From Symsagittifera roscoffensis (Eukaryota > Xenacoelomorpha > Acoela > Convolutidae), in contig NC_087062.1 in assembly GCF_963678635.1 (NCBI RefSeq), positions 24,510,177 through 24,574,176 on the forward strand: 64,000 nt of DNA, read 5' to 3'. A program made the translations under genes and the position numbers. The notes beneath the pieces are model-generated. The model was not told the origin of the DNA. It ran no database searches and was given only the letters and a program-made list of their open reading frames with translations. Positions 34,394 to 45,288 of this stretch are shown in pieces. Every line of letters starts with the position of its first letter. Within the stretch, counting starts at the first letter, position 1.

Positions 34394-36165
34394 CAGCTCT
34401 CGTCCATGTTTCAAGTTCCGTTTATTTCGCTCAAAATCCTGTTGAAATTTTCTTCTTTTTAAGTCAACGGTACTCTCCGATCACTTTTTCTATAATGATT
34501 CTAACTTAAGTTCAAATTAAATCGTTTTGACCGTCATGGACTAAACTAGCTTTTGTTCCGGTCAAATTTTGTTCAATTGCGGAAAATTTGGTTGCCATAG
34601 CAGTTATATGATGACGTGTTTTGCAATTTTTTCAGTTTAGAACGTTTCGAACCTTCTACAGGTTTTCGTTCAGGACGAGCAAATTTGTCTCATTGGGCCT
34701 ACTGCTTAAACAGCCGAGTGCTTAGTGAAATGATTCTATTGCAGTGACAACAAACTATTCATCTAACTCTGATTCAGCCCATGGGTCGCCTTTTGGCTCC
34801 CTGGACAGATAATCAAAAATAGCCATAACCCTCCAGGGATATGAACACTCCTAATTGATATGGCAGTAGTCGGTCGACACATCTAGATTGAAGCGTTTTA
34901 TTTGACCGGCTACTATCCAGGGCAGATGTGAGTGCTTTAGGATCAGTAGCTTTGAGAAACTTTTTTCCACGGTTTGTATTGAACACTTGATCCTAGTTTT
35001 TTGGTTTAAATCATAATAAATCACTTTGAAGTTTCAGTTACTTTTTTGAAAGTTTCCGTGTGTTTTTCTTTACATTCGAAGTTTTTCACGGGCAATTTTT
35101 GCTTTTTCAAAATTTTCTTTCAGAATAATGTTTTTTTTCTTAGAGGGTCTAAATTTTTCTGAACAACTTGACGCCTTTGAATTGATTTCTACAATCGGTT
35201 AATACTGTCTAGGAAAGACCTGAACAAATTTTATGTTGTTGTTGGGTTGAGCTTCAAAACCGCTTCAGTATTTGACAACTATCAAACAACTCACTTTCAG
35301 ACAAATGGTTTCCTAACCAACCCAGCACTTTTTTTTTAAAATGCATAGTTTGCAGTTTTCAACAGTTTGCAGTTTTCTTGTAATTCAATTTTTTCATTAC
35401 TTTCTTGACCAGCTTTTCGTGTTTTTCTTCCGAAACCTGGGGTACCACTATGAAATTGGCACAGAAACAAAAAGAGTTACGGGCATTGTTAATCTTACGG
35501 TCTTGATTTTTTTTTGCAATTCAGCCGGCATAAATGCCCGATCATAAAAAATTTAGAATATTCATGTACACGTAGGGTTTCTCAGTTAGAGTTTAGAAAT
35601 CGCATTGTTTCGATGTTTCTGTAGCTAGTTTCAGTTGGCTCTACATTTTTTTTTAAATCTAGCTCCGAATTTTTTTTGTACCTATGTGACTGAAGCCGTC
35701 CAATAAATTAAAATATAGACGTCTGGTGTTTGTTTTTAAATAGCTGCCTGTTTATTGTTATAGCTTCTAGTACCAACTTTATTGGAACAAATTTTTCACA
35801 ATAGCATCAATCAAGGCAATTGATCAATCACTCGTGCACTGTTCCTCTATGTGAATATTTCCCTCGTCCTGCCAATTTTTGGATTTCTAGTTGTAATTTA
35901 TCCTAAATATTTGTTGAGAATATGTTCCTTTTTTCTTGTTTTGGACATGAAAAAATATTTGAATTTTGAGCAGATTACATGTTACCAGTTGTTATAACAA
36001 AAATTCTAACAAACAGTTGTTTAATTTTGTTATAGAGTTTTGTTTTCCGATCTCTTGGGGACCGCTTGCAGAGTAGCACAACGCAACGGGGCCGCTTGAT
36101 GAGTAGCCAACCTTGACCACTCTCTGGGCGCTGTCCCGTTGCGTTGTACAGTTTCCAAGTTTACA
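33955..36165 (-). pseudogene. Ty3/gypsy-like RT-RNase H relic (unit B)
   Basis: Copy of 23040-25250 shifted by 10,915 bp. Several of the A/B substitutions fall here (for example those equivalent to 23652, 23987 and 24152). Same motif order and same breaks. Confidence 0.65.
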
Positions 36166-36554
36166 TTTTAAATCCAGACCCAGGATGCATCTTGTTTTTT
36201 TTCTTCTTAGTTATTAGCTTCTTTCAATCCGGGCTAGCCTTAATGTGTCTGAAGAGCTCCGAGAATGAGGATGGGATTTTTAATATAATCCACAAATTAA
36301 AATGCGCCGGGAGATTCAGTTTCTCCGCTGGAATCAACTTTTGTTTCTTCGAAACATCCAATATTTGTTTTGTTGTTGCCCAGTTTAGAAAAGTTACTGC
36401 TCAGTCTGCATCCGCTGTGTCATGTGCATTGTTTTCTGGTCTATTCGGACTAAAGCTTTTAATGATTTTTTCCTGTTTCACTTCGGAACTGTTTTGGTAT
36501 CAATCTTTTTCACCGCAACTCCTCGTTCTTCTTTCATCGGGTTAGTGAACTTGT

Positions 36555-37690
36555 TTTTGATCTGATCTTGAACCTAGCCCATTATACTGACTTATTGAAT
36601 TCCAATCAGTTTGTATCGACATAATTCGAATTCGTCACAGTCCTTAAACTCTTCGACTAAGTAACACTGATCTTCCGATGCCTCTGATTTTTCCGCAGGT
36701 TTACTAATATATTGTGAAAGGCACTTTTTGCAAATTAATTCGCTTTTCCTCACTTCTTGCATCAATATCCCATTGCTGTGCAGCTCTTTAAGTGTATCCA
36801 GCTGGAGGATCTACAACAGCTATTGCAGGGTTTTTGTTCCCCATTGTTTCTTGTATTTCTTTTCTTGATGTACTTCTTGATATTTGTTTTCTCTGAATTC
36901 GCGTCAGTTCGTGTCAGTTCGGGACAGCCGTTATACGTTCTTTTTTATCTTGAGCCCTGAGTTTGCCGTTATTTGTGCTTTCATTAATTTGGTTTTCTGA
37001 AACGCCGATAACTTTTGCTTACTCTCATCAAACATTATCGCTCTCTTCAAAGCTTCCTCGGGACTCCACGTCTCGACTGCTAACGTGTCTTGTAATGTAA
37101 CATTTCTCATTCTCGAAATGAAAATATCTCGAACAAGTTCAATCTCCAGTGTCCCAAAATCCGACCTATCGCTTGTGCATTAGGTGCGGTAAGGAGAACT
37201 TCCAGCGTTTTACCTTGCTCTTGTACTCTGTTGAATAGATTGTATCGTTCGTACGTTACACTTTTCAATTTCTCGAACGCTAATTTCACCATTTCCATAA
37301 TCTCCAGAAAAATTTGCTTCAAAATGTCGCCTTAGAATTTTTTGCATAAATCTTTTCTTCGCTCATGTCTCAAATTCTAAAAATAGACGTGACACCAATC
37401 GGTTCTGTACTTCGAACTAATAATTGATCGGTCCGATCTTTATGCCTCTGGCTCGCCTTTCTTCACTTTCCTGGTACATTTCTCAAACACCCGTTTGTTT
37501 CTAAATTCTCTAGCTGCTTTTGCATCCGCATTTTTGCTGTTCCGGGAGATTCAGGTATTGGAAATGGTTCTTCTATTACATCTTTCGGTTTCTCCAATAG
37601 AAGGTCTGGATTGACATTTTCCTTGACTGTCATTGCTATCATGTCCCATGAATTTCCGGCAATCCTGCATTAGGAATCCCGCTGGCTGCG
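36555..37690 (-). pseudogene. Ty3/gypsy-like gag relic (unit B, with 5' end)
   Basis: Same as the unit A gag (capsid-like frame 37107-37322; knuckle at about 36720-36803), but continuing past the duplication end at 37391 to the leader. The frame 37551-37733 overlaps the primer binding site and starts MAQPAGFLMQ. Whether gag truly begins there is unclear. Several frame changes lie between 37107 and 37690. Confidence 0.7.
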
Positions 37691-37693
37691 CCA
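37676..37693 (-). other. Putative primer binding site
   Basis: On the minus strand TGGCGCAGCCAGCGGG follows the LTR end (ATCACA) directly. Many Ty3/gypsy elements have a tRNA-complementary site beginning TGGCGC at this position. The matching tRNA cannot be determined here. Confidence 0.55.
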
Positions 37694-38397
37694 TGTGATA
37701 CTTTGAGGAACTTATTATTGTAATTGAGAACAAATGTATGGAAATTTTAATTTATGTTCTCAGTACATCTATTTCGTTCTTTGAGATTTATCGGTTGCTG
37801 AGGCTCGTTCTAGCTTAGATAGTCCGAGCACATTTATATGCTATCCACGAAGACGGGGACCGGCCTTATTTAGTATCAATCTTTTTCACCGCAACTTCTC
37901 GTTCTTCTTTCATCGGGTTAGTGAACTTGTTTTTGATCTGATCTTGAACCTAGCCCATTATACTGACTTATTGAAGCTGCTTTTGATGGCAGCTTCAATA
38001 AGTCATTACATGTTACCAGTTGTTATAACAAAAATTCTAACAAACAGTTGTTAAATTTTGTTATAGAGTTTTGTTTTCCGATCTCTTGGGGACCGCTTGC
38101 AGAGTAGCACAACGCAACGGGGCCGCTTGATGAGTAGCCAACCTTGACCACTCTCTGGGCGCTGTCCCGTTGCGTTGTACAGTTTCCAAGTTTACATTTT
38201 AAATCCAGACCCAGGATGCATCTTGTTTTTTTTCTTCTTAGTTATTAGCGGGTTAGCTTCTTTCAATCCGGGCTAGCCTTAATGTGTCTGAAGACAGTTT
38301 TCCGATCTCGCCAATATGTATTATGACCTTGGCATATCAATATAACACGTTCATATTACATACGTAACATACATCAAAGTTATCCCTGAGCAGTACA
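37694..38397 (-). mobile_element. Ty3/gypsy-like 5' LTR, split by an insertion
   Basis: In element orientation it starts TGTACTGCTCAGGG at 38397 and ends ATCACA at 37694. The parts 38322-38397 and 37694-37851 together (about 234 bp) align to the 240-bp 3' LTR, with about one base in four different. Between them lies about 470 bp of foreign order (37852-38321). The LTR mismatch implies an old insertion or two LTRs of different origin. Confidence 0.7.
37852..38321. repeat. Scrambled insertion of element-internal pieces in the 5' LTR
   Basis: 37874-37974 matches 36498-36598 and 38005-38294 matches about 35974-36255, both in the same orientation but in swapped order. They are joined by a perfect palindrome: GACTTATTGAAGCTGC (37965-37980), an 8-nt spacer, and GCAGCTTCAATAAGTC (37989-38004). 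An extra short insertion (GGGTTAGC) sits at about 38250. The right edge reads CAGTTTTCCGATCTCG, echoing another internal string. Confidence 0.85.
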
Positions 38398-39330
38398 TTA
38401 GAAGGAATAGAAATGGTGAAGGGTAATTATACTTGACCCATCGCATAATTAAACAAAAACTTAATTTAAGAAAAGTTTTTAACCCCTTTTCTGCATGCAT
38501 GCACCTTGGTCAAAGAGATAGCAAAATTCTCACAAGTTCGATGCGATAAACTTTTTGCATTTTTTGCGACAGACTTTGATTTAATCTGAACCATTTTATT
38601 TTTAGGTGTGGTCTAAATGAGACTTCATAGGCTAAAGAAGCTTAATAAAACGGGGGCTTAACTATAAGCAAGCACAATTGATGTTTGTTTCTTTGGTTTT
38701 TTAAAATGTTTTCTTGTAGAGAAAGTAGAGATGATGTGTTCAAGTCTTACGTATTGTTACATGCGCGTTAAAAACATTGTCACATGAAAGTCGGTACACA
38801 GGCTGTAAGGCGGGTCCTCATTAAAACGTAAATTTAGTTTTTTTTTTTCAAACTAGTTTTGGAGGTAAGAACAATAATTGAAGAAAACTGTTATTTGAAA
38901 ATGAACGAGTCTTAAACACCTTTCGTGGAAAATTAATGTATAATTAGCAACCCAGTCGCACTGGAGTTTCACGGATAACCATCGGTTAGATTGTTTTTTC
39001 TTTGTCAGTCTGTATAAAACTCAAGAAATTAATTCAAGAAAATCCATTATAATCGATTATAAAGGAACATGATTTTTTTCTGAAATACGTCTAAAACATC
39101 AAACACATTGCGAAACTTTCAAAGCTTGACAGCTTCCTTTTGGTTTAACACGTTGCATGAGATAAAGTGAAATTTACCTTGACTTAGAAAATCATTATTT
39201 TGTTTTCCAGTTTTTCTGTTCACATTTTTTCGTATCAACATTTTGTGCTGGCCTCAATTTACTCTCTGGAATTTACATGAAGCCCTTTTCATTCCTCCAC
39301 TATATGTCCCCTTACGTTTACGGGGTGGAA
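38398..39330. other. AT-rich non-coding DNA
   Basis: Unique flank to the right of the Ty3/gypsy element. No gene or repeat recognised. Confidence 0.5.
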
Positions 39331-39480
39331 CGTGAGGGAAGGGGAGTACAAGTGGGGGAGGGGTAAACACGAGGGGGGTGTAGAGGTAAGAAGGAGCGAG
39401 GGAGTGGTTGTAGAGGTCAGAGGAGGTGTGAAAAAAAGGCGGAAGTCAAGCGATCGAGGACTCTGAACGTAAGGAGGAAG
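39331..39480 (+). other. GA-rich strip with G-quadruplex potential
   Basis: The plus strand is almost pure purine for about 150 bases. GAGGGAAGGGGAG..GTGGGGGAGGGG (39336-39363) has four G runs with loops of 2, 9 and 1 nt. The minus-strand open frame over this stretch (39289-39549) is Pro/Ser/Thr-rich only because of composition. Confidence 0.65.
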
Positions 39481-41205
39481 GCTGTATATGGGGTTGAGCG
39501 TGTTCGTTCGGGTTCTACTTTTGCAGAACGCTTCAAAAAGAGTAAACATTTTACATTTACAAAAAACTAATCAATTATATTGAAAACAAAAACAGCTATA
39601 AATGATTATTATACATTATAATGGATTTTTGAACATAGAAAATAATCGATTAAGACCCCCTAATAATCCGTTTTCATGGTTAAATGAGTCATGAAAAGGA
39701 TTATATGGGTCGCGTTTTTCGCCAATATGATCCATTAAAACCGATTAATTTCCCATTAAAGTCTAGTGCGGGCTGAGGAATAGAAATTTTTGGATCTGCA
39801 TAACAATCCCTCATTCCACATTTTGGACCCTAAAGAATCCCTCGTCTTTGCATGTATTAATTTTCAGCTCATTTTTCGTATGAGTTATTGATTCAAGTTT
39901 TTGTCAATTCGAAAAAATTTTGGTTTCTGCGATTCGCAGAGAATCCAGGCTGTCTAATGATAGGTTTTTTTTAATCAAACAATTTGACAATCTTTTCTCA
40001 GTGTCGTGGTTTTTGCTACACCCTTAATTACCTGTATTAGTTAGATTTTAAATTTTTTCATGCCATAGAAAAGTTTTTAAATTGCAGAAAAACCGTAGTC
40101 AAAGTTCAATATGAAAATTTTTTAAGGGGGCAGATTGTTGAGGGGGGATGTTTTAACTGCTAAGTTGGGACATTGTTAGATATATCTAATACTGTCTGTG
40201 TATGCGTGATTCTTGGAGAAGATTGCCGAAATAAAAAACAACTCAAACTAACCTTTTGTTGGTTGAAAGCCTTTGATTTGCGAAAGCTTTCCGTAGTGTA
40301 AATAATGTAATGAGTGTAGGAAGGTTTTACTGAAAAGAAACGGGTATGGTGCGTATGAAAATGGAAGGTACCTGAATTGCGTTTTGATTACCAACTGAAA
40401 GGGTAATTTGTGTTCCGAGTTAGTTGAGGGCAAAATGTAAATCTCTCAATATCAATTGTAACGCAATTAATTCAATGGACACAATTTTTCATGCGTTAAT
40501 CCTGACTTAGCTCGCGACTTAAATCCTTTCATTATTTCTGTTGGATCTGCGGCGGGGAAATGGTAAAATAATTTCAAATGAAAGGAGACACGAAAATCTA
40601 TTCTGGTTCCGGAGAGCTATACCCCGCTTTGAAAAAGAACTAGCGCATTCCGCAGACGCCAATTTTTCACTTAGCTGAGAGAAACAACAAATTCTTCGGT
40701 AGCACTAAAGATACTTTAATCTGCTATTAACTCTAGTTTAAAAAAAAGACAAACACAAAAAAGAAATTAGGAAAAAACTTCAATTGTAGTTTTTCAGTTC
40801 TGATACTTGTTTTTCGATTTGATGGATTATGATGGCTCAAAACTATTAGAAAGCGGCGGAAGCCTCAAATTCTGAAGTGAATTGATGCGAAAAATGTTTG
40901 AAGTTTTGATTGAAAACTGTCTGCTCTGTTGATCGTCTGCCGATTGCGCCTTCGCCTTTTAGACGACCGCCGTGGATAATCAAAAAAGGAGCAATTTAAA
41001 TAAACATGGCGACTAACTGCATGCATCCACCGCTGCTACTTCCTAGCCCGCGGCTGAAAGTTTGAACTGCAAAGTTACTTTTCCCACGCCTCCTCCCTCC
41101 CCAAGAAAGATTCCCCAAAAGTACCAGACAGTCTTGGCGGGAGAGTCTTTGTTCTTTTTGAAGCCCAAAAACAATTCAAAGGCGAGCTTATACGGACGGA
41201 GATGC
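39481..41205. other. Non-coding DNA
   Basis: No supported gene. GGGGGGATGTTTTAACTGC with a nearby TAAGTTGGGAC (about 40143) is loosely like the hairpin sequence of the 1,539-bp repeat. The plus-strand open frame at 41062-41409 crosses a G23 tract (poly-Gly) and is not convincing. Confidence 0.45.
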
Positions 41206-41228
41206 GGGGGGGGGGGGGGGGGGGGGGG
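41206..41228 (+). repeat. Poly-G tract (G23)
   Basis: Twenty-three consecutive G, the longest homopolymer in the window apart from the N gap, followed by TGGTGG. Its true length is uncertain in any assembly. Confidence 0.93.
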
Positions 41229-42718
41229 TGGTGGATGCTCTAGAGAAAGATCGGGTAAAACTTTTTATGAACAAAATATTCTGTCAGAAGTGTCAGCAAA
41301 AAGAAAAATGATGGCGGATTTCTCTTTTGATGAACATTATTGCGTGTATGTTAATATCAGCAGAAAAAAAACAGCAGGATTTTTATTTATAACTAACTAT
41401 CCGGGCTGAAAACTGATTTAAATAAACGCCACCTCTCTCCCCGCTAACAACATTTTAGTCATGCAGGGTAAGATAAAAAACAGGAGGATGAGACCAGCAA
41501 ATACATCTCCTATTTTTTATTAATAGGGAAAGTACAAAAAAAATGGACGAAAAAAGACCAGCGTATTTATTCAAGTCTGAAAACAATAATCATAATATCA
41601 ATTAACGGTTCTGCAATGTTGAATTAACATTAAAAAAACTTCCAATTATGAAAACTGACATGAAAACTTAAGGCAAAGCGACAACTGGTCGACAGCGCCA
41701 ACTGGTAGTATTTAGAAAAGGCGAAGATTCCTAACAAGCGATAATTCGTAACAAGGCATTTCCAAGTACAGCGACCGCGTGCTCCACTGTGCTTGCATTC
41801 GCCAGGTCCGAATCATTGCCTGACGTGAATCATTGACGCTTTTTGCGACCACGTTTCGCGTTCGGCGAGTTGACCGCTTGTGGAAAAATATCATTGCTAT
41901 TAAAACTAACAATCAGAAAAAAATTCAACCGTCAAAAAACTGCTTATGTCTGTAAGTTGTTCAGCAATGTGACTAATTTCACGGAGGTAAAAAAAACAAC
42001 TGCTACAGGTGGGCGGGATTGAATTGTACTAAAACTTTGGCATGAAATGAAAAGTCCTCAATGATGTTCATTCGACACGATTTTTGGCCACAGGTTGTTT
42101 CAGCCACAAAAGTAGAAAATCTTTAGATATACACGTCATCATTAAGATATTCGCCTCTTTAGCGAATTATTAAGATAAAAGTAAAAATGCAACCCTGCTG
42201 CATCATTTGAAAAGCAGTTAAAAGCATCTTCTAATTGTTTTAATGGAGTTTCCAAATCTTTGATAGCTGAAAATATACTTAATTTGATTTGGTTTTTAAA
42301 GATTGAATAAATTTTCTTAATTTCTTGCTATGAGATGTATGGCTTTCAGAGATAATCAAATTTATAAAAATAAAACACAAGGAATACATCTCAAACATTT
42401 GACTTAATGCGTTTTACCTTTTGATTGATTCATCTAAGATACGAAATGAAAAAAACGAGAATGCAATTTTTCCGTGCTACCGTTACCATGGTCTCAAAGT
42501 TCTGACAACATAATTCAAACTTAATTTCAGAAAAAGTCTTATGAGTTGATTACGTTTATTTGAAAACTCAATCGTGTATTTTTTAATTTAAAATGTTCTT
42601 AGACATCCCAACATGTTCAGCACTTAAGAAGTAAAATTGAAGTGCTTGAAGGTTACCATGAGTAATCAAATACATAGAAAAAAAACAGGTGTCAGCCTCA
42701 ACATTACCCAACTAGTCA
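41229..42718. other. AT-rich non-coding DNA
   Basis: No gene or element recognised. A minus-strand frame at 41712-41912 has no supporting feature. Confidence 0.45.
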
Positions 42719-43125
42719 GGCGCGGATCTGGGATTTTCTCGAGGGGGGGGGGGGCGGAGTTTCAAAAAAATTTGAAAATTTTGTCGACCTTTTTTATAGG
42801 TCGACCAAATTGATTTTCTGAGCTCTCCCAAAACACTATAAAGACCCTAATTTGACCAAATTTTCTGCGCCGCAGTCAAGTTTTTGAAAAAAGGCCAAAA
42901 AAGGCGTTTTAGGCACTTCTTGGAAAATTTCGACCAAAAAATCGCATTTTTTCGGCGCGCGCTCGCCCCTCAAAATAGTATAGATTGGCGCAGACGGCGC
43001 TTTTAGAAAAATTTCAAGGCCAGCCAGCCAAAAATTGATATCTCAAAATAGTACAAAGGGGGGACCCTTAGGGTCGGCAAGAAGTCGAATCCCTGAGCCC
43101 CCCCCCCCCTAAATCAGGTACTGCA
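42719..43125 (+). repeat. MITE-like dispersed repeat, copy 1
   Basis: It begins GGCGCGGATCTGGGATTTTC followed by G12 (42743-42754) and ends CCTGAG, C12 (43098-43109) and TAAATCAGG. The ends are therefore roughly inverted G-run/C-run termini. Inside are GTCGACCT/AGGTCGAC (42783-42805, perfect 8-bp palindrome arms) and CGGCGCGCGCTCGCCCCTC. A second copy lies inverted at 46690-47095. No coding capacity: a non-autonomous element. Confidence 0.75.
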
Positions 43126-44416
43126 ACTAGTTATTATCCACAACTAGTGCTTAATCATCCTGTGAGGCAAAGTCAAGTTACAATAGCGTTCAGTTACAAC
43201 TTGAAATCGACTGTAAAATTGAAGGGAAATTGTTTCCAATCAGATTTAATTAGATGCAATCGAGCTTGAGACGTCAAAAAAATCATGGAAAGGAAAAAAT
43301 TTATGAGATTTTGAGTTCTAATTGGCACTTAAGATTCCAGGATTTGCAGATTCGAGAATTATCATCTAGAGATACTCAAATGTCGTTCAAACTCCCCTAT
43401 CGGTGCTTTAAAAGTGGGTTTATTTAATATAAATTGAAAAACAGCGACAAATTATTTTCAGTAAAAAGTTCAAAATTGATAGAGTTAAACACCATATCTG
43501 ATTTAAGGAGGAAAGGGGCGGGTTTATATATATGAACATGATTCGAGTTTCCGCTTCTGCAAAAAAATTAATAGTGGCATCGTGGGTGTGTCCGAATGGG
43601 TGCAAATCGGTACGTAAAAATGGGAAGAAATTTCCGCCCCAGCCGTAAAATGAGCACAATTTTCCTCTTTTACCACCTCTTTGCGATTTTTTGCTTAATC
43701 TTCTAATAAATTCCGCTTAAAGTTAAAAAAGCAACAAAATTGAAACCAATAATTGTTATCATAACAGTCTATATACGCTCAGCTCACATCAAAACTTTAT
43801 TTTATATAAATGTTCCGGATCTCGGAACGCGCATGAACAAACACAACTTTTTTTTGCAAATTCCGCTCACTTTTTGACAGGTAACTTTGAGCGAGCCGAA
43901 CGGTAGAAACGGCTCTGATTTCTCTTTAACTTTTTTGTGTAAAATGGAACAAAATTATCGAGAAAATTCCACTTAGTTTACAGATTCTAAAATTTGTATT
44001 TAATTATAAAAGTTTTTCTCGATGCAACTTAAACTGGCCAAATAAATGACTTTTTCTCGACATGAGCCCCGATTAGCGATGATTCTGCGTGATTCGCGTG
44101 ATGATTTTGATCTCGGGTCAAGGTCAGTGACTAATTCCCAGACTTTTAAAGTCCCGCCGCTGTTAATTTCGCGGACGCAAGTTCTGAGTCTAGATAGTGT
44201 TGTATAGTTGTTGCGGACAAAAACTGGAAATAAAGAGTTTCGAACGCAATAGTCCGGATTTTAGTGAGAATATTCTGAAAATTAGTCGCGATATTGTCTG
44301 AAAATTAGTCACGATTAGTGTCTAAAATCACTGGCTTTTAAGAACTTGATACCACGCTGAGTCAGCTTTGAATTTCAAAAAAATAGAGAAAATGATATGA
44401 CAGACAAAAGGAAACG
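43126..44416. other. AT-rich non-coding DNA
   Basis: No gene recognised. The minus-strand frame 43420-43659 has no identifiable content. Short repeats (GATTCTGCGTGATTCGCGTGATGATT at about 44080-44105; ATTAGTCGCGATATTGTCTG then AAATTAGTCACGATTAGTGTCT at 44280-44325) are local duplications. Confidence 0.45.
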
Positions 44417-44891
44417 AGACTGCTCGTATCATGGCGAAACCCTGCTGGTTCCGACAGCCTTTTAAGGTCTATGGAACAGTAGTAACATGAAAAATTAAAT
44501 GTAATAAACGAAATTATTTTTTTTTTAATTTGAGATTTGTGAAAATCATCGCCCCCCACACGCCAAATAAAATTCAATGTGATAGATTTCGCTCCTAGTA
44601 ACAAATCAGTTATAGCAATAAGCTTCCTTCAACCAATTTGGAACGATTTCTAAGACGGATTAAATCTCCGCTTACGCGTTAATAGCGAGAAATATATCGC
44701 GCGTTAATTGACCCAAATTAGCCAAAATGGCAATCTTTGAACCCCCGTAACATTACAAAAAAAAAGATCACAGATGAAATATCTTTTCAAATTTAAGCTC
44801 AAGATAACAATACTTTTTTAATGATATAAAAAATGTCTGTCAAAAATGGCTTGTTAAAAAGTGAAACACGTATGGGTTAGTAGTTAAGGCA
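44417..44891 (+). repeat. R1 dispersed repeat, copy before the gap
   Basis: The AGACTGCTCGTATCATGG core at 44417 is followed by GGATTAAATCTCCGCTTACG (44657), the GCGAGAAATATATCGCGC near-palindrome, AAAAAGATCACAG and TTTAAGCTCAAGATAACAATAC (about 44800). Module order matches 585-1080. It ends at the N gap. Confidence 0.65.
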
Positions 44892-45091
44892 NNNNNNNNN
44901 NNNNNNNNNNNNNNNNNNNNNNNNNNNNNNNNNNNNNNNNNNNNNNNNNNNNNNNNNNNNNNNNNNNNNNNNNNNNNNNNNNNNNNNNNNNNNNNNNNNN
45001 NNNNNNNNNNNNNNNNNNNNNNNNNNNNNNNNNNNNNNNNNNNNNNNNNNNNNNNNNNNNNNNNNNNNNNNNNNNNNNNNNNNNNNNNNNN
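44892..45091. other. Assembly gap (200 N)
   Basis: Exactly 200 N, probably a placeholder. TGGGTTAGTAGTTAAGGCA (44873-44891) immediately before and TGGGTTAGTAGTAAAGGCA (45092-45110) immediately after are the same 19-mer with one change. The gap therefore probably hides a tandem repeat that contains this unit. Open frames drawn across the N run are meaningless. Confidence 0.95.
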
Positions 45092-45288
45092 TGGGTTAGT
45101 AGTAAAGGCAGTAGAGCTACAAACACCAAGTATCATGAAAAAATTGACATACATTTTAAATTAAATGAAAATTTTATTAAAAGGTTAAAAAGTTTTGCTG
45201 CTGTCATGCCAGTTTTTTTTCCGCCACACAAATTGTTTTTAGTCGACCTGGTGGCAGATTTATTTCTTCTACATTTATCGTACTCCAC

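Larger units (their letters stand above)
26477..37391. repeat. 10.9-kb tandem duplication, unit B
   Basis: Second head-to-tail copy of unit A (offset 11,539-11,540 before the array and 10,914-10,915 after it). It ends at AAATAGACGTG (37391), beyond which the Ty3/gypsy element continues into its 5' leader and LTR. B is therefore the copy with the original right flank, and the A/B junction is the novel joint. Confidence 0.95.

Noticed and set aside
31090-38397. Target-site duplication for the Ty3/gypsy element
   Set aside because: Flanks are CATAGG and TTAGAA; no 4-6 bp match, so none is claimed.
39289-39549. 86-codon minus-strand Pro/Ser/Thr-rich frame
   Set aside because: Composition artefact of the GA-rich strip.
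41062-41409. 115-codon plus-strand frame
   Set aside because: It is carried through a G23 tract (poly-Gly) whose length is unreliable, and the rest has no recognisable content.
44840-45154. Open frames of 81-104 codons across the N gap
   Set aside because: Most codons are N; the frames are artefacts of the placeholder.
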